This document shows, in pieces, positions 17,301 through 17,313 of a DNA stretch of 17,313 bases (the stretch's first letter is position 1; every line of letters starts with the position of its first letter). Below the pieces are notes generated by a model. It saw only the letters and a program-made list of their open reading frames with translations. It ran no database searches and had not been told where the DNA came from. Source of the stretch: G020354085 sp964482055 (GTDB lineage: Bacteria > Pseudomonadota > Gammaproteobacteria > Acidiferrobacterales > Sulfurifustaceae); contig CAYZVX010000064.1 in assembly GCA_964482055.1 (NCBI GenBank), forward strand, positions 1 to 17,313, in the 5' to 3' direction. Made by a program: the position numbers and the translations under genes.

Positions 17301-17313
17301 CCAGCTCCGCGAG
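17284..17313 (-). CDS. Possible 3' end of fliI (cut by window edge)
   Basis: Reading from the edge, one minus-strand frame gives LAELVNSEQ and then TGA at 17286-17284. LAEL is a plausible FliI-type C-terminal helix end, and fliI normally precedes fliJ. The final five residues come from the heptamer array. Nine residues cannot prove the identity. Confidence 0.3.
   Translation of the reverse strand, partial: LAELVNSEQ

Overview
The window is about 17.3 kb of GC-rich DNA in which every supported gene lies on the minus strand, so it is read from the right end to the left. Gene content (FliJ, two chemoreceptors, CheA/CheW/CheY, many c-di-GMP proteins) and candidate sigma-28 and sigma-54 promoters point to a flagellated, high-GC proteobacterium. 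A gamma- or betaproteobacterium fits best, but the species cannot be fixed from this sequence.

Layout in order of transcription. (1) Right edge: a probable 3' end of fliI, a heptanucleotide repeat/hairpin, then fliJ, the end of a flagellar operon. (2) 16664 to 9104: a tight set of six genes encoding soluble signalling proteins: GAF histidine kinase, receiver-HD-GYP protein, stand-alone receiver with a coiled-coil tail, MglA-type small GTPase, second histidine kinase, and a receiver fused to a GspE/PilB-type assembly ATPase. Two junctions overlap and others are 5 to 14 bases apart; the only larger gap (105 bases) carries a pair of hairpins. A sigma-28-like promoter overlaps the fliJ stop codon in front of the set. 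(3) 8867 to 5712: a large GAF-PAS-PAS-GGDEF-EAL-receiver protein with its own candidate -10 box. (4) A 508-base intergenic region with a consensus-quality sigma-54 promoter and a sigma-28-like promoter. (5) 5203 to the left edge: a chemotaxis operon, STAS protein - cheY - cheA - cheW - transmembrane chemoreceptor - start of a second, Aer/PAS-like receptor cut by the window edge.

How the parts may work together (inference). The chemotaxis operon is a conventional CheA/CheW/CheY array with a STAS protein whose usual Ser/Thr position is Ala. The six-gene set plus the GGDEF-EAL protein combine two kinases, four related receivers of the 'KPW' type, c-di-GMP turnover enzymes, a Ras-like GTPase of the polarity family and a pilus/secretion-type ATPase. 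MglA-type GTPases and HD-GYP/GGDEF-EAL proteins are known elsewhere to control type IV pili, so this may be a phosphorelay that couples flagellar state or surface sensing to a type IV filament machine encoded elsewhere. I know of no described system with this composition; it is the main candidate for something new in this window.
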